Shown one piece after another: positions 21,805 to 34,817 of a stretch of 64,000 nucleotides of DNA; positions within the stretch are counted from its first letter, which is position 1, and every line of letters starts with the position of its first letter. The translations under genes and the position numbers were made by a program. Source of the DNA: Lycium barbarum (Eukaryota > Streptophyta > Magnoliopsida > Solanales > Solanaceae); the NCBI RefSeq assembly GCF_019175385.1, contig NC_083341.1, forward strand, positions 93,460,321 through 93,524,320. The letters are read 5' to 3'. The notes under the pieces are model-generated. The model did no database searches. It saw only the letters and a program-made list of their open reading frames with translations, and was not told the origin of the DNA.

Positions 21805-24800
21805 TGTCACACCCTAATATCCCTAGGGTGTGATGGGCACCCGACCCCATACCCGGAGCCGAGCGAACCCACAGACTCTTATTACATACATAACCTTTCC
21901 GGACTTTTAAATCAAATAAAAATGACATACGTAACAAGGCTTTCAAAAAAACTTTCTTTTTACCGTTCTCAAAATCAAACAAAATCTGTAATTATATAAA
22001 ATTTATTACATAACACAGAATGACATATCGGCTGATGGAGCCGCTTACGAAACTGACAACCAATACCCACGACACTGTCTGCAAAGTCTCTAACATTAAC
22101 CAGACGTCATGGCACACATACTCTGACTCGGGCGAACTCCAGGACAAGTGGAGCTTGTCAACTCCGCTGGGACATCTTCTGTAATGACTTCTACTCATCT
22201 GGGTGTACCTGCGCGGCATGAAACGCAGCCCCCGAAGAAAGGGGGTCAGTACAGAATATGTACTGAGCATGTAAGGCATGGAATACAGAAAACAGAAACA
22301 TAACTAAACAAATAGTACAAGAGTGAGTATGTTATTCAGGTTACCAAAGCGCTTATTTTCATACGCAAATCATATATGCGGAGGTCATATATATGCTGAA
22401 ATCATACGTCAAAAGAAATACGGATCATGTATACCGATATCATAGGTCAGAAGAAGTACAGAGTGCCAAAGAGCTTACTTTCCAAACTCAAATCGTGCAT
22501 ATCAGAATCATATATCTTATATGTGCATATACCAGATCCCGGCCCTTTAGTAAGGGACGCGGTGAACAAAATCGTCATATGCCAGAATCATATATCAGAA
22601 GAAATACAGAAGGTAAGTAGCTTATCCAGAATGTCAGAATGCTTACTTTTCAATCACAAATAATGCCTATCAAAGTTATGCATAGGGCACAGGAACATGG
22701 TCACCACTCCTGTCTCTGGCGCCATAACACATCATACTCCAGAAGATTTCATATCTCCGAACATCTCCGTCACATAACACATCATAGCATATCCACGGTA
22801 CCCGGGGACATATAACACGCCGGGGAACCAGACACATCATACTTCGTAACATATACACGGTACCCGGGGTCCGGACATATACACGGTACCCCGGAACCGG
22901 ACACATCATACTTCGGAATTCATATATGGAACCCGACCCTCAAACCAGGGACTCGGCGAACCATTCGCACGATACATACCGGCCCGGTACTCGATGAAGG
23001 AAGCAATGACACATGCACGAGCAGAGTAGTGAGCAACCATATGCACGAAAATCAATGTTAAGACTCGATAAACACATATACTTACCGACATCTGGAGGCT
23101 CAGAAACAAGTTTCAGGTCAATCCAACTTCGTATGAGAAAGTTACAAACGTTTGAAGTACAGAACGTTCTATAAGCATTTTAGAGCAAATCTGAGATCTT
23201 TTCCGAAGATTAGGGACATTATGACTTACAAAATTCTTTCAGAAACAAAACTCTTTATACTTATCTCGTTATTCAATCGTATAACAAACTGGATCATATC
23301 AGACATACTTTTATCAGAGGTGAATCAGAATCATAGGCAGACTCGGAAACATATTAAATAGAACTTCATAAACAAATCTCTTCCGGATATCATATGGATC
23401 AAATCAAATATAACTTTTAGAATCATATGTACATGTCAAAATATATTAAGGACTCAATAGAATAGTTAAACGTACTATCATTTGGAAATCAAAATGTTAA
23501 TCATACCAATTGTCTTTCGAATACCATTCGGAAACGTATCAAATCGAACTTCGGACATTAACACATACAAAACTCTTCAGGGACAACTTAGAATCCAAGA
23601 GTGGAATTACCCCAAAGTGCACATCACATCATACCTTATGTGGCTCTAGGACATGCCAAAGAAAGAAAGGGTAAGCCTTACATACCTGTCTCGCGTCCAA
23701 CTAGCTACGCTTATTTGTCCAAATTTGCTAATCTACATTCAAGAGAATTTACATAATCATTAGATTCACCGACACAAACTTGTCTTAGTTTTTCAAATGA
23801 ATTCATTTATATTCTACCGAAATTTCGGCAGCATTTCCCCTGTAAATACACCATCCTCGAGAATCTAGCTCGGCCAAATCAACAATCAACAATCCGAGAA
23901 TTTAACTCGGCCAAAGTATCAACAAAATCCGAAATCATTCTAATCATGACTCAAAAATATATCGAACAATACGCACAATATTCCAAACCACCCAACCAAC
24001 ATACCACACACTAACAACTTCATGAATCAATCCAAAATACATTCTAACGTTAATAATTCCTTTTACATAATTTAACGACATTTTTCTTATATTCAATTCA
24101 ATCATAACATACAATCTTCCAAACATATCTCTCGCTTCCAAATTCAACAAGAACAATATCAACACATTTCTCTTCCTTCCAAATTCATGAACTACATACT
24201 AACAACATTATTCTCATAATTACAAGAACCATGTTCGAATCACGTTAACTTTTTCCATAATCCGCAAACGATTACAACTCCATTTCCAACCACTAAATCC
24301 TCATTTTACATCATGGAATTCACAACACGACAATCAAACTACTAAATAAAAATCAATTCATTTCATCCTACCATCATAACCCTATTCGGCCACCACAACA
24401 TACATATATATTCCATGGATTTCATCCAATTTCACATACTACAACAATCAAATTACTAAATAAAATCAATTCATCATATCTTAACAACATACTACCCATT
24501 CGGCCATACCCTATATATTCATATTTCATGAAGTTCATTCATTTCTTCACTCTACAACACTTCACAAATCATTTATAACACATGAAAAGAAGATTGAACA
24601 CACACCTTCATCCACTTATCTCTTCACTCGGCTAGGGGCATAATTTGCACAAATGAAGGATTTAATTGCTCCAACAACTACTCCATGATGTTAAGGACGT
24701 TCCAATTGGTAGAGAAACTAGAAGAAAACAATTTTTCTTAGTCAATTTCCCATGGCTCAATTCTAGGAGCCATGGCCGAATGGTCTCTCATGTTCTTGCT

Positions 24801-25155
24801 CTCTCTCCAAGCTTCTAGAATTTTTCTAGTATTAAAGATGACTTTGTCATCTTTTGTAACATATTTTTAACTCCCACATGGGCCTTGGCCCATTAGCTTG
24901 TCTGGCCACCTTGGCCGTTTTCTCACGCCCAAATATTTTTTTTTGTTCAAGCCCACTATGTTTCATAACCAATTTTTGTAATTCATGAAAACTATTTTCC
25001 TAATTTCCAAATTTGCCCTTAGCCTTACTCAATATTTCCGCACCAATATTTTCATAGACAACTTGTGTGCTAAACAAGATCAAGAACATAATCTTGCTGT
25101 TAACTTCCCGCGATTATCTTGAATTATCCGAACGTGAAAAATGCGGGATATAACA
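21805..25155 (-). mobile_element. solo LTR, Tekay-like family B, 3351 bp
   Basis: The plus strand begins TGTCACACCC and ends GGGATATAACA. GAAAC flanks it on both sides (21800-21804 and 25156-25160), a perfect 5-bp target duplication. On the minus strand it starts TGTTATATCCCGC, like the LTR at 898. No PBS, polypurine tract or coding region lies between the ends, so the internal part was lost by LTR-LTR recombination. It is inserted in the Ogre-type LTR. Confidence 0.88.
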
Positions 25156-25587
25156 GAAACCAGATGTACTTGAGAGGGAAACAACACTTACTAAACAAGA
25201 GCAATAAACTCATCCAAACACAATTCTTTTGAGAGCTTCACAAATGTAACAATTTTTCCATGTCCAACAGATCCTCAAGACACATCTTTTTGCTGAGCAG
25301 CGACGGGGGCAACGAGAGTCTACGAACAACCTTTCACTAAACTTGGCCATTGCGACAAATCGAATCGACTTCAAAAATTAAACTACGGGCTTGTACTTCC
25401 TTGAAACTCAAGGCTTTAGCCGAATTTCTTAGTGTTCAAGCCCTTAGGGTTGTCAAAAACCCTTTGAGGTGTAGAAAACATAAATTTGGCCTCTTGACCA
25501 TTGTTTTTTTTTTTTTTGGAAGGGATATGGTTTCTATTTATAGAACCAAAAGAATCACCCAAATCTTACCCCAACCAATGTGGGATT

Positions 25588-25608
25588 CCCCCCCCCCCCC
25601 CCCCCCCC
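25588..25608 (+). repeat. poly(C) tract of 21 bases
   Basis: An uninterrupted run of C in the Ogre-type LTR. Length may be affected by sequencing error. Confidence 0.8.
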
Positions 25609-26425
25609 TTTCCCAAATTTTGAATTTCTAAACTCAAAACAAGGACAACACAGCTGGAAAATGCCTTCAATTTGTACAAAAATAAAGGGAAATTGAAGAA
25701 GAGAAGGAAATAGTACTATGTTACCATTTGGGGAATCAAATGAGCTGGATCGTACAATTTAAGAGAAGTTCTTTCCTCTGAGCTTTAGGGATCGTTTGAT
25801 TATGGATTTTTTGGGAATGGCTAGGGTTCGTTTGGTTCTGCTGCTATTGTGGAATATTGAAGAAGAAGATGATAAACAGTCCTTTTTTTGTTCTCCATTT
25901 GAAGAAAAGGAGTCATTTGGCTTTAAGGTCTGTTTGGTTGTTTTTATTGTGAAGATGAAAGGTTTGGGGGTTTAAGCGAAAACTTGGACTCCTTTTTTTT
26001 TAAATACATAGTTTTAAACCGACGTATTAACTTAAACACTCTTGTAAAAATAATATTCGTAAGGAATAAAATTCGTAATACGTAGTTTGAAAATACGAGC
26101 TTTAAAATGACCCCAATATTGACATAGTTCCGGACAATATCTAAATAACGTGAAAATTGTGGTCAAAATGAGCCGTAATTCATACGACGTTTTAATTAAC
26201 AATTTTCCCAAGTTAGATGGAGCGGGATACGCATCTTATCTTCAAATCATGTTTGTGAAAGTAAATGACTCGTAATTTTCTCGTAATCGTCATTTTGTCA
26301 ATTTCTGTAATTTTCTCAAGATTTTTGAAATGTATAATTTTGAAAGCGTATCCTTATTCCATCTTGGCTTGAGAATTTTTAAAAATAAAATGTGCTCATT
26401 ATGAGGTGAAAATTTGGTGTCAACA

Positions 26426-27457
26426 ATCATCACTGAAGTAAATGGACCCCTCCAGTACGTAATCCCTGGTTCATTTTTCTCGAGTAGTATAGACCTTTGT
26501 TCTCTTCATCACCGGACCTCAGGGAATTTCTGCCCCTCCGATAATCATATTGATCACGTGAGGTTCCACTGGTTCAACCTGCTTATTTGCTTCCCTACTT
26601 TTATAATTTCCTTTTGCTTAAGAATTCATGCAAGTGCCAGTTCTTCAACTGTCGGGCTACTTCATCCCTTAGTTCCCGACAGTCCTTAGTCCAATGACCA
26701 TGAGTACTGTGATACTCGCACACCATATTCGGATCTCTGTCAATCCTAAAGTAGGACCTTTTCGACTGACCGAATGGCTGGTGCCTATCCTTTGATGGCT
26801 TCGACTTTATTTCGACCACCATTTATGGTCTATCTGCAATTCTGTTTCAGGTTGCCAAACCTGGTGGGAGCTCGAGTTAATCATCCTCCAATTGAATTCT
26901 GGACTCGTATCTGTTGTGGATATCGGCCCATGTCACCGCCTTGTACTCTAACAAGTTCTCCTTCAGTTTGAACGAGGCGGCGAAACTCCGAGGGTTTAGC
27001 CCTTTGGTGAAAGCTTGTGCTGCCCATTCCTCCGGAACCGGGGGCAAAAGCATCCTTTCCTTTTGGAATCTCGATACGAACTCTCATAGTAATTTGTTGT
27101 CCTTTTGGGCGATCCTGAATATATCAGCCTTCCTCTCTTGAACCTTCCGAGCTCCAGCATAAGCCTTTATAAAAGTATCTGCAAGCATTTCAAATGAATT
27201 AACAGAGTGTTCAGGAAGCATAGAATACCGTGTCATTGCCCTTTTGGACAATGTCTCATCGAACTTCTTTAGCAGCACTGACTCAATTTCACCCTCTTCG
27301 AGGTCGTTGCCTTTTATGGCACAATTATAGGATGTCACCTGTTCCTGCGGGTCCGTCATTTCGTTGTACTTAGAAATGTCCGGCATCTTAAAACTCTTCA
27401 GGATTAACTTTGGGGCCTCTCTCGGAGGGTAACACCTTTGACGGTACCGTTTGGAAT
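26426..27457 (-). pseudogene. Tat-type gag, C-terminal half
   Basis: On the minus strand two recognisable parts occur in order. At 27084-27386 is a gag core beginning MPDISKYNEMTDPQEQV and including ESVLLKKFDETLSKRAM and SFEMLADTFIKAYAGA. At 26601-26822 is a zinc-binding segment, CEYHSTHGHWTKDC, spaced Cys-X2-His-X4-His-X4-Cys, as in Tat/Ogre Gag. Frame changes and stops separate them. The N-terminal half lies at 39968-40534, on the other side of a complete Tekay insertion. To the left the frame is cut by the Ogre-type LTR at 26425. The product would be the particle protein of a Tat element. Confidence 0.75.
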
Positions 27458-27569
27458 TGTTACACCTCGGAACTTTGGGTTGCTAAGTGATGAAGGGACC
27501 AACGTAAATTTTCAGAGAAGTTAAAGGCAAGGGAGAAAAGTCCGTTAAATGAAACTTCACTGCAGTCCT

Positions 27570-27830
27570 GCGAAGAGGGGGTTCGACGGTCGTCCTTTGT
27601 ACCATCGAACATGTCGACGCCTAGTCGATGGCGCCGTAAAACTGAGATAGAACGAAGACCATTCGACGAATGAGTCAACGCTCCGTCGATCAGTTCGACG
27701 GACCATCCTTCTCACCGTCGAATGAGGGGAAATGACAGATTGTTCACTGGAAATTTGACGATATCGACGGTCAGATCGACGCCTCGTCGATCCAATCGAC
27801 GCTCCGTCAATCGCACCGTACATCACGGAC
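27570..27830. repeat. CGTCGA dyad cluster in the Tekay 5' LTR
   Basis: More than ten TCGACG or CGTCGA half-sites occur in 260 bp. Positions 27694-27726 match the Athila leader at 4568-4600. The cluster ends about 20 bp before the TATA-like box. A 49-bp piece is missing from the copy at 35215-35410. Confidence 0.7.
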
Positions 27831-27847
27831 GGGACTGATTTCATGAA

Positions 27848-27857
27848 TTAATATAAG
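27848..27857 (+). promoter_or_regulatory. TATA-like box of the Tekay 5' LTR
   Basis: TTAATATAAG lies directly after the dyad cluster and before a CT-rich leader (CTCTCCTCTCTC). The same arrangement is preserved at 35436-35445 in the 3' LTR. Confidence 0.5.
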
Positions 27858-29551
27858 ACCCCTCCTCCATTTTTATTTCATTTCATCTTCCACTCTCCTC
27901 TCTCTAAGAACACTCTAGAACCTTCTCCACCATTCTTCCACAAGAAATCAAAGGAAATCCATGGTCAACTACACCAAATACATGAAATCAAGTTTATGAA
28001 ACCCATTAAAAGGTCATCTAAGCCAAGAAAACTCAAGAAGAGTGAGTTAGGGTTTTGGTGCAAGAAGAGAAGTTCCACTCAAAAGTTGTTCATCCATCAT
28101 TTAAGGTGAGTTTTATGACCCTTTTTATATGGTTTGAGTGGTTGAAATTTGAAACACTTGAATTGTGGAAAGACATAGAAATTAGGTCATGAATGTGTGA
28201 ATAGTGATTGATGTGAATTATGGATGTTGGTATGTTGTGATTGTGAATATGTCATAAGTGACATTTATACCATGAAATAAGTATTATATGTGAGAAAATG
28301 CGATTTCGAGTTATAATCACAATTGTAGAGAAATTTAAGAGAAATGGTGAATTGCGGTAAAAGTAGATAAATGATGATTGTTGATGCTATATTATGGATG
28401 TTGTTGTTAACGTTGGGAGTTGATATAGAATGAGGGAAAAGTAGTATAAACAAAGGAAGTGCTGCCCAATTTTCCCTAGAAATAGCGAAATGTTCTTATA
28501 GCCGAGTAACTAATGTTAATGCGATTCCTTTCGAAGGTTGAAACACGAGCATCGAAGGACGAGCAAGCGATAGCTAAGTTAAACGAAAAAGGTATGTGAG
28601 GCTAGTCCCTTCCTTTTATGGCATGAATCCTATAATGTAACTTTCTTTCTTCTCCATGAATCTCTTAAGTTCCTAAAGGATACGAACTGATGTCCCTAAT
28701 TTGCTACACAAGGTAATGAGTTAGAGTATAGGAGTTCTAAATGTTCATAATATGATGTCATTATTGCTTACACTCACCTCATATACTATTCCCCTCAAGG
28801 TGAGGCAGGATGTTAATGAGTGCCCATAATGGAATCGGGGATCACGACCTTACGTCACCCCGATAAAGTAAAGTTGTTCTTAAGCCTTATGCATGTATTA
28901 TGATAAGTATGTTACGATAAGCATATTATGATGAGCATGTATGATGATGATAAAAAACCGCGCCTATTTGGCCGAGCAGTCACCGCTAAGGCGGGCATCT
29001 ATACTATACACCATGGCCAACTGGCATGGGCAGACACCACTAGTGGGCGGCAGGAGATGATACCCCGGACGCGGGAGGCCTGGACGCAGGCTAATGCTAA
29101 TGATTATTACACCGATCCGATATGGACGGGCAGTTTATATAATTATGCTTATATGATATGATGATGACTATGAGTAAGCCAGCATGCATCACTCCTTTTC
29201 CATTTGACAGTCAGATACAGATGGTCCTCATTGATGTTTCCTTTACTTCGTTGATGTGATATTATTGCTTATGCCTCTCATACTCAGTACAATGTTCGTA
29301 CTGACGTCCCGTTTCTTTGGACGTTGTGTTCATGTCCACAGGTAGACAGGGAGATGATCTTGCCCTAGATTCGTAGGCGCTGTCAGCTGTTGAGAGAAAT
29401 CTATTGTCCCGGAGGTGCCTATGGTTATTCCTTTTGTGTATATGTATGTTTTGGGCACGACGGGGCCTTGTCCCGTCCATATGTCTAGCACTCTAGTAGA
29501 GGCTCGTAGATACGTAGTTTGGGTGTTATGGTCTCACGAGGTTGCTACTAC

Positions 29552-29554
<3 letters not shown>

Positions 29555-29632
<78 letters not shown>
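29555..29632 (+). repeat. (TA)n(TG)n microsatellite
   Basis: About 23 TA units followed by about 15 TG units. The matching site in the 3' LTR (37119-37146) is about 50 bp shorter. Confidence 0.9.
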
Positions 29633-29633
<1 letters not shown>

Positions 29634-29822
29634 TTTATTTCAATGACCAAAAGGCTTGTGCAGATAAAAAAGTTTATATTTTCAAAGGAAAGATGATTTT
29701 CTGGTAACCTGAGTATAATATTGATAAGAGCATTAGATGAGGGTAATAGGTGGTAGAATGAGGGGTGCTCGGTGGTTAGCCCCAGGTACTCGTCGCGGCC
29801 CCTGGTCGGGTCGTGACAAAAG

Positions 29823-29834
29823 TGGTATTAGAGC
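29823..29834 (+). promoter_or_regulatory. primer binding site of the Tekay element
   Basis: TGGTATTAGAGC lies four bases after the LTR end. It differs by one base from the usual initiator tRNA-Met site TGGTATCAGAGC. Confidence 0.85.
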
Positions 29835-30022
29835 AGTTCAGTCCTAGGAAGTGTCTACGAGCCGTGTCTAGTAGAGTCTTATTTATGGTGTGTTGCGTGC
29901 CACGCTAATAAACAAACGGCTATAGGGCATTTTGGAAATATGACCATTTTTCTTCTTATGAGATCGTGCGATAGAGCCGTGTATAAGATTTTTCATCCCT
30001 AATAGTGTGTTGCGATTTCAGA

Positions 30023-31140
30023 ATGCCGCCAAAGGGAAAAGCTACAGCTGCCCAGAAGGGCAAGACTACGACGAACATGCGAATAGTAAGAGAGCCGCCA
30101 ACGGATATAGAAGGAGGCGAATCACACAATGAGGCCTTATCTAATGCTTCCTCCACCCCGCCTAATGTGGAAGACCAAAAAGGAGCTCCAGCTCCAATCC
30201 CTCCTCCAGTTGCTTCGGGTCAACAAATGACCGAGGCCATACATCTACTTACACAGTTGGTTACCGTTCAGGCACAGCGGCAAAATGCGGGCCCGAGTGA
30301 TCGATCAGCCAGTACCAGAGCCCGCGATTTTATGACTTTAAATTCTCCGGAGTTTTTCTGGTCAAAGCCGGAAGAAGACCCGCAAGGCTTCATAGATGAG
30401 ATGTTGAGGACATTGAAGATTGTCCATGCCTCCGAAACTAAATCCGTGGAGTTGGCATCCTATAGGCTCCGGGATGTGGCAGTCTTATGGTATAACAACT
30501 GGGTATTGTCAAGAGGAGAGAATGCTCCTCCTCCGGTTTGGCAAGAATTTGTCGATGCCTTCATCCGCCACTATTTTCCACCCGAGGTCCGCCGAGCTAG
30601 AGCGGACAGATTTCTAAATTTGAAGCAAGTGAGTATGAGTGCCCAAGAGTATAGCCTGCAATTTAATTCCTTGGCTAGGTATGCCCCAACTATGGTGGCC
30701 GATATGGGGGATAGGGTGCACAGGTTTGTGAGTGGCTTGGGGCCGCATTTGTTCAAGGACTGTTTGACGGCTTCACTACAAGATGGGATGGATATTTCTC
30801 AGATACAAGCCCATGCCCAGAATTTAGAAGGGCGACAACAACTACAAAGAAGTGATCGTGATATTGATAGACGGCAGGGCAAGAGGGCTAGGTCTATGGG
30901 GGCAGGCAGTGATTATAGAGGGGGACCAATGCAGACATCTTCTAGACATTCAGGCCAGTCGGTGACTAGCGCACCTCCTCGGTTTACAGGTAGGAGATTT
31001 GATCGCTCCTTTCGTTCAGGACAGGGTCAGAGTTTGAGGGCCTCGGATTCTCAGTTTAGGGAATATTATAGTCAGAGGAGACCTTCAGTACCGCGATGTA
31101 GCCAATGCGGTAGACTACATTCTGGCAATGTCGCCAATGT
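30023..31140 (+). pseudogene. Tekay gag, frameshifted before the zinc knuckle
   Basis: ATG 30023 opens a frame (MPPKGKATAAQ) of about 370 codons. The retrotransposon gag domain is clear: FFWSKPEEDPQGFIDEM, then AVLWYNNW, then WQEFVDAFIRHYFPPEVR and YSLQFNSLARYAPTMVADM. A basic, Gly/Ser-rich tail follows. The frame is lost near 31120-31140. The zinc knuckle [14 protein letters not shown] is encoded in the next frame at about 31146-31187, fused to pol. The product would package element RNA into particles. Other stops are not seen upstream, so the shift is the only visible break in gag. Confidence 0.85.
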
Positions 31141-34100
31141 TCGGATGCTTGTTATACTTGTGGTAAGGTGGGGCACATGATGAGAGATTGCCCGACGGCG
31201 AGTGGCAGAGCTGGGGTTCAGCCCGCAAGTTCAGCAGCTGGTTCTTCCTCAGTGCGCCCGGTAGGGCAGGCTCCTCAGGTGTCAGCAGGCCGAGGTAGAG
31301 GCAGAGGGGCAGCATCTACTTTAGGTGCCACTCAGCCCCGTATATATGCTTTAGCCGGACGACAGGACCTTGAGTCCTCCCCCGATGTGGTTACAGGTAC
31401 ATTATGCATATTTTCCTATGATGTATATGCATTGATAGATCCAGGTTCTACTTTTTCCTATATTACCCCGTATGTTGCTGGTCGCATTGGGGTGAAGCCT
31501 AAGCCAATCAAACCTTTCGAGGTGTCTACTCCTGTTGGTGATCCCGTGATAGCTAGACAAGTGTATAGAAATTGTGTGATAGTGATGTGTGATCGTCAAA
31601 CTAAAGCTGATTTGGTTGAGCTTGAAATGTTGGAATTCGATGTGATCATGGGTATGGATTGGTTGGCCTCATGCTATGCTAATGTTGATTGTCGGACGAA
31701 AGTAGTGCGGTTCCAATTTCCGGGAGAACCCGTGCTGGAATGGAAGGGTAATACAGTGTCTCCAAGAGGTAGGTTTATTTCCTATCTCAAGGCCAGAAAG
31801 ATGATAGCCAAAGGCTATATTTATCATCTAGTCCGAGTTCATGATACCGAAGCTAAGTCGCCAACTTTCCAATCTGTCCCGGTAGTAAATGAATTTTCGG
31901 ATGTATTTCCAGATGAACTTCCAGGCCTTCCTCCAGAAAGAGAAATTGACTTCGCCATTGATATGTTGCCAGACACCAAGCCTATTTCTATTCCTCCTTA
32001 TCGCATGGCTCCGGCAGAATTGAAAGAGCTAAAGGTGCAATTAAAAGATTTGCTTGAAAAGGGGTTTATCAGACCCAGTTCATCGCCGTGGGGAGCACCA
32101 GTCCTGTTTGTGAGAAAGAAAGATGGTTCCCTACGGATGTGCATCGATTATAGGTAGTTGAACAAGGTGACGATAAAAAATAAGTATCCCCTTCCAAGAA
32201 TCGACGATTTATTTGATCAGCTGCAGGGTGCCAAATGGTTTTCTAAAATAGACTTGAGGTCGAGCTATCATCAAGTGAGGGTTAGAGAAGAAGATATTCC
32301 TAAGACAGCCTTCAGAACCAGATATGGCCATTATGAGTTTCAGGTGATGTCGTTTGGGTTGACCAACGCTCCAGCCGTGTTTATGAATTTGATGAATAAT
32401 GTGTTCAGGCCACTCTTGGACCTATTTGTGATAGTATTCATTGATGATATTATGGTGTATTCTCACACAGAATCAGAACATGCCGATCATTTGCCTATCG
32501 TACTTGGAATTCTTCGAGCACGAGAACTATATGCAAAATTTTCAAAATGCGAGTTTTGGCTGAATTCCGTAACATTTCTGGGCCATGTTATTTCAGATGA
32601 TGGTATTCGAGTTGATACTCAGAAAATTGAGGCGGTAAAGAATTGGCCGAGGCCTACGATGCCTACCGATGTTCGTAGTTTTCTGGGATTGGCAGGTTAT
32701 TATAGAAGGTTCGTGGAGGGCTTCTCATCTATTTCATCTCCCTTGACAAGGCTAACCCAGAAGTTAGCTAAATTTCAGTGGAATGATGCTTGCGAACGCA
32801 GTTTTCGAGCGTTGAAGGACAGATTAACCTCAGCCCTAGTCTTAACACTTCCGGAAGGATCCGATGGTTATGTGGTATACTGTGATGCTTCAGGTGTTGG
32901 ATTAGGATGTGTGTTAATGTAGCACGGCAAAGTTATTTCTTATGCCTCGAGACAGCTGCGGAAGCATGAAAAGAACTAACCAACTCATGATCTTGAATTG
33001 GCTGCAGTTATTCATGCGTTAAAGATATGGAGGCATTATTTGTATGGTGTGCATGTTGATATTTATATAGATCACAAAAGTGTCCAATATATTTTCAAAC
33101 AGAAGGAGTTGAACTTACGACAGAGGTGGTGGCTAGAATTGCTGAAGGATTATGATGTGAATATTTTATACCACCCCAAAAAAGCAAATGTGGTGGATGA
33201 TACGCTTAGCCGCCGATCCATGGGTAGTTTATGTGAAGTCTCTCCGGAAAGGAAAGAAATAGTTCATGAGCTTTACCAGCTAGCTAATCTCGGAGTGCGG
33301 GTAATTGATACAGGTAGTGCAGGGATTAGCATTAATGATCCCGCGGTTTCGTCTCTGAACACGGAAGTGAAAGAGCATTAGTATGAAGATCCGCGGTTGA
33401 GCCACTACAGAGACGCATTCCATGGAAAGGAGAGATCCCCATTTAAAACTTCGATGGATGAGGTCCTTAGATACCATGACAGGCTGTGTGTTCCGAATAT
33501 CGCAGAATTGCGCCGACGAATTCTGGAAGAAGCCCATTACTCTCGGTATTCTATTCACCCAGGCGCAACAAAGATGTACCACGACCTCAAATTGATATAT
33601 TGGTGCGATGGCATGAAAAGAGACATAGCAGAGTTCGTAGCCCAATGTCCAAATTGCCAACAAGTAAAGAACGAACACCAGAAGCCATGAGGGCTATTGC
33701 AAGCAATGGAAATCCCTACTTGGAAGTGGGAAATTATCAATATGGATTTCATTGTGGGACTACCCCGTTCCCGAGGCAAATATGACTCTATATGGGTAAT
33801 TGTGGACAGGTTAACAAAGGCATCTCATTTTCGTCCAGTCAGCACCACATACTCCGCAGAAGATTATGCGAGGTTGTATCTTAAGGAAATTGTGTGACTT
33901 CATGGTGTTCCATTGTCCGTTATTACAGATAGAGGGGCGCAGTTTACAGCCAAGTTCTGGAAATCCTTTCAAGAAGGCCTAGGTACCCAGGTGAAGCTTA
34001 GCACAAAATTCCATCCGCAGACTGATGGGCAGGCCGAACGTACTATTCAGACCTTGGAAGACATGCTCCGAGCGTGTGTGCTGGATTTCAGTGGTAGTTG

Positions 34101-34817
34101 GGATGATCATCTACCCCTTATTAAGTTCGCTTATAATAATAGCTACCATTCGAGTATCCAAATGGCCCCGTATGAAGCTTTATACGGGAGAAAGTGTAGG
34201 TCCCCAATTGGGTGGTTTGAAATAGGGGAAGTACAATTAATAGGCTCGAAAGTGATTCAGCAAGCAGTAGAAAAAGTTAAAGTAATCAGGGATCGATTGT
34301 TGACAACTCAAAGCCGCCAAAAATCTTACGCGGACAACTGCCGACGAGACTTAAAGTTTCAGGTTGATAATTGGGTATTTTTAAGGTGTCGCCAAGAAAA
34401 GGAGTGATGAGATTCGGCAAGAAAGGGAATTTAATTCCTCGATACATCGGACCTTACAAAATTATCCGTGAGGTCAGCCAAGTAACCTATGAATTGGACT
34501 TGCCTTCAAAGCTTGAATCAGTTCATCCAGTCTTTCATGTCTCAATGCTCCGCAAGTGTGTTGGAGATCCCAAGAGAATTATTCCTATAGATGATATACA
34601 AGTGACAGAAAAGCTAGCGTATGAAGAGGTAGCCATTGCCATCTTAGATTGACAAGTGCGCAGACTTCGAAACAAGGAAGTAGCTTCAGTTAAGATCTTA
34701 TGGCGGAATAACAATCGAGAAGAAATAACTTGGGAAGCAGAAGAGAAAATCAAATCCAGGTATCTATGCTTATTCCAAACCCCAGGAGAGGCCAAAAATG
34801 AAGTGCCGGCAGTATAA
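31141..34817 (+). pseudogene. Tekay pol: protease, RT, RNase H, integrase, chromodomain
   Basis: Zinc knuckle (about 31150), protease with DPGSTFSYI (about 31438), reverse transcriptase with [12 protein letters not shown] and FIDDI (about 32235-32460), RNase H with YCDASG (about 32880), integrase HHCC zinc motif (about 33530-33660), integrase core with acidic residues in MDFIVGLP, VITDRG and DGQAERT (33740-34060), a GPY module (34440) and a chromodomain (34620-34770) occur in the normal order. In-frame stops are at about 32155, 32920, 32978, 33379, 33688 and 33895; a frameshift lies at 34370-34407 and another stop at 34650. The enzymes would copy the RNA and insert the DNA, with the chromodomain guiding insertion to marked chromatin. 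This copy cannot make them. Confidence 0.92.

Larger units (their letters stand above)
18661..26425 (-). mobile_element. Ogre-type 5' LTR, about 4.4 kb, with nested solo LTR
   Basis: The ends are TGTAGCGGGC (18661) and GGTGTCAACA (26425), giving TG/CA termini. A PBS lies immediately left. The block near 18925-18965 (GATCCCCCGGGGAAGG, GTTAGGCACCCCGG) resembles a conserved patch of Ogre/Tat LTRs. After removing the nested solo LTR and one target duplication, 4408 bp remain, unusually long but typical for Ogre. It contains no gene. It sits inside the gag region of a Tat element, whose coding sequence resumes at 26426. Confidence 0.7.
27458..29818 (+). mobile_element. 5' LTR of the Tekay element
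   Basis: The LTR runs from TGTTACACCTCGG to GGGTCGTGACA, 2361 bp. It carries the CGTCGA dyad cluster, a TATA-like box near 27850, a pyrimidine-rich leader and a TA/TG microsatellite. It differs from the 3' LTR mainly by indels: 49 bp within the dyad cluster, about 25 bp near 28733, and the microsatellite length. Confidence 0.92.

Noticed and set aside
28928..29161. 77-codon frame repeated at 36501-36725
   Set aside because: The duplication simply reflects the two LTRs of one element; the frame is not preserved in the related family A LTRs.
29415..29696. Open frames with poly-Tyr/Ile and poly-Val/Cys tracts
   Set aside because: They are translations of the TA/TG microsatellite inside the Tekay 5' LTR, not a gene.
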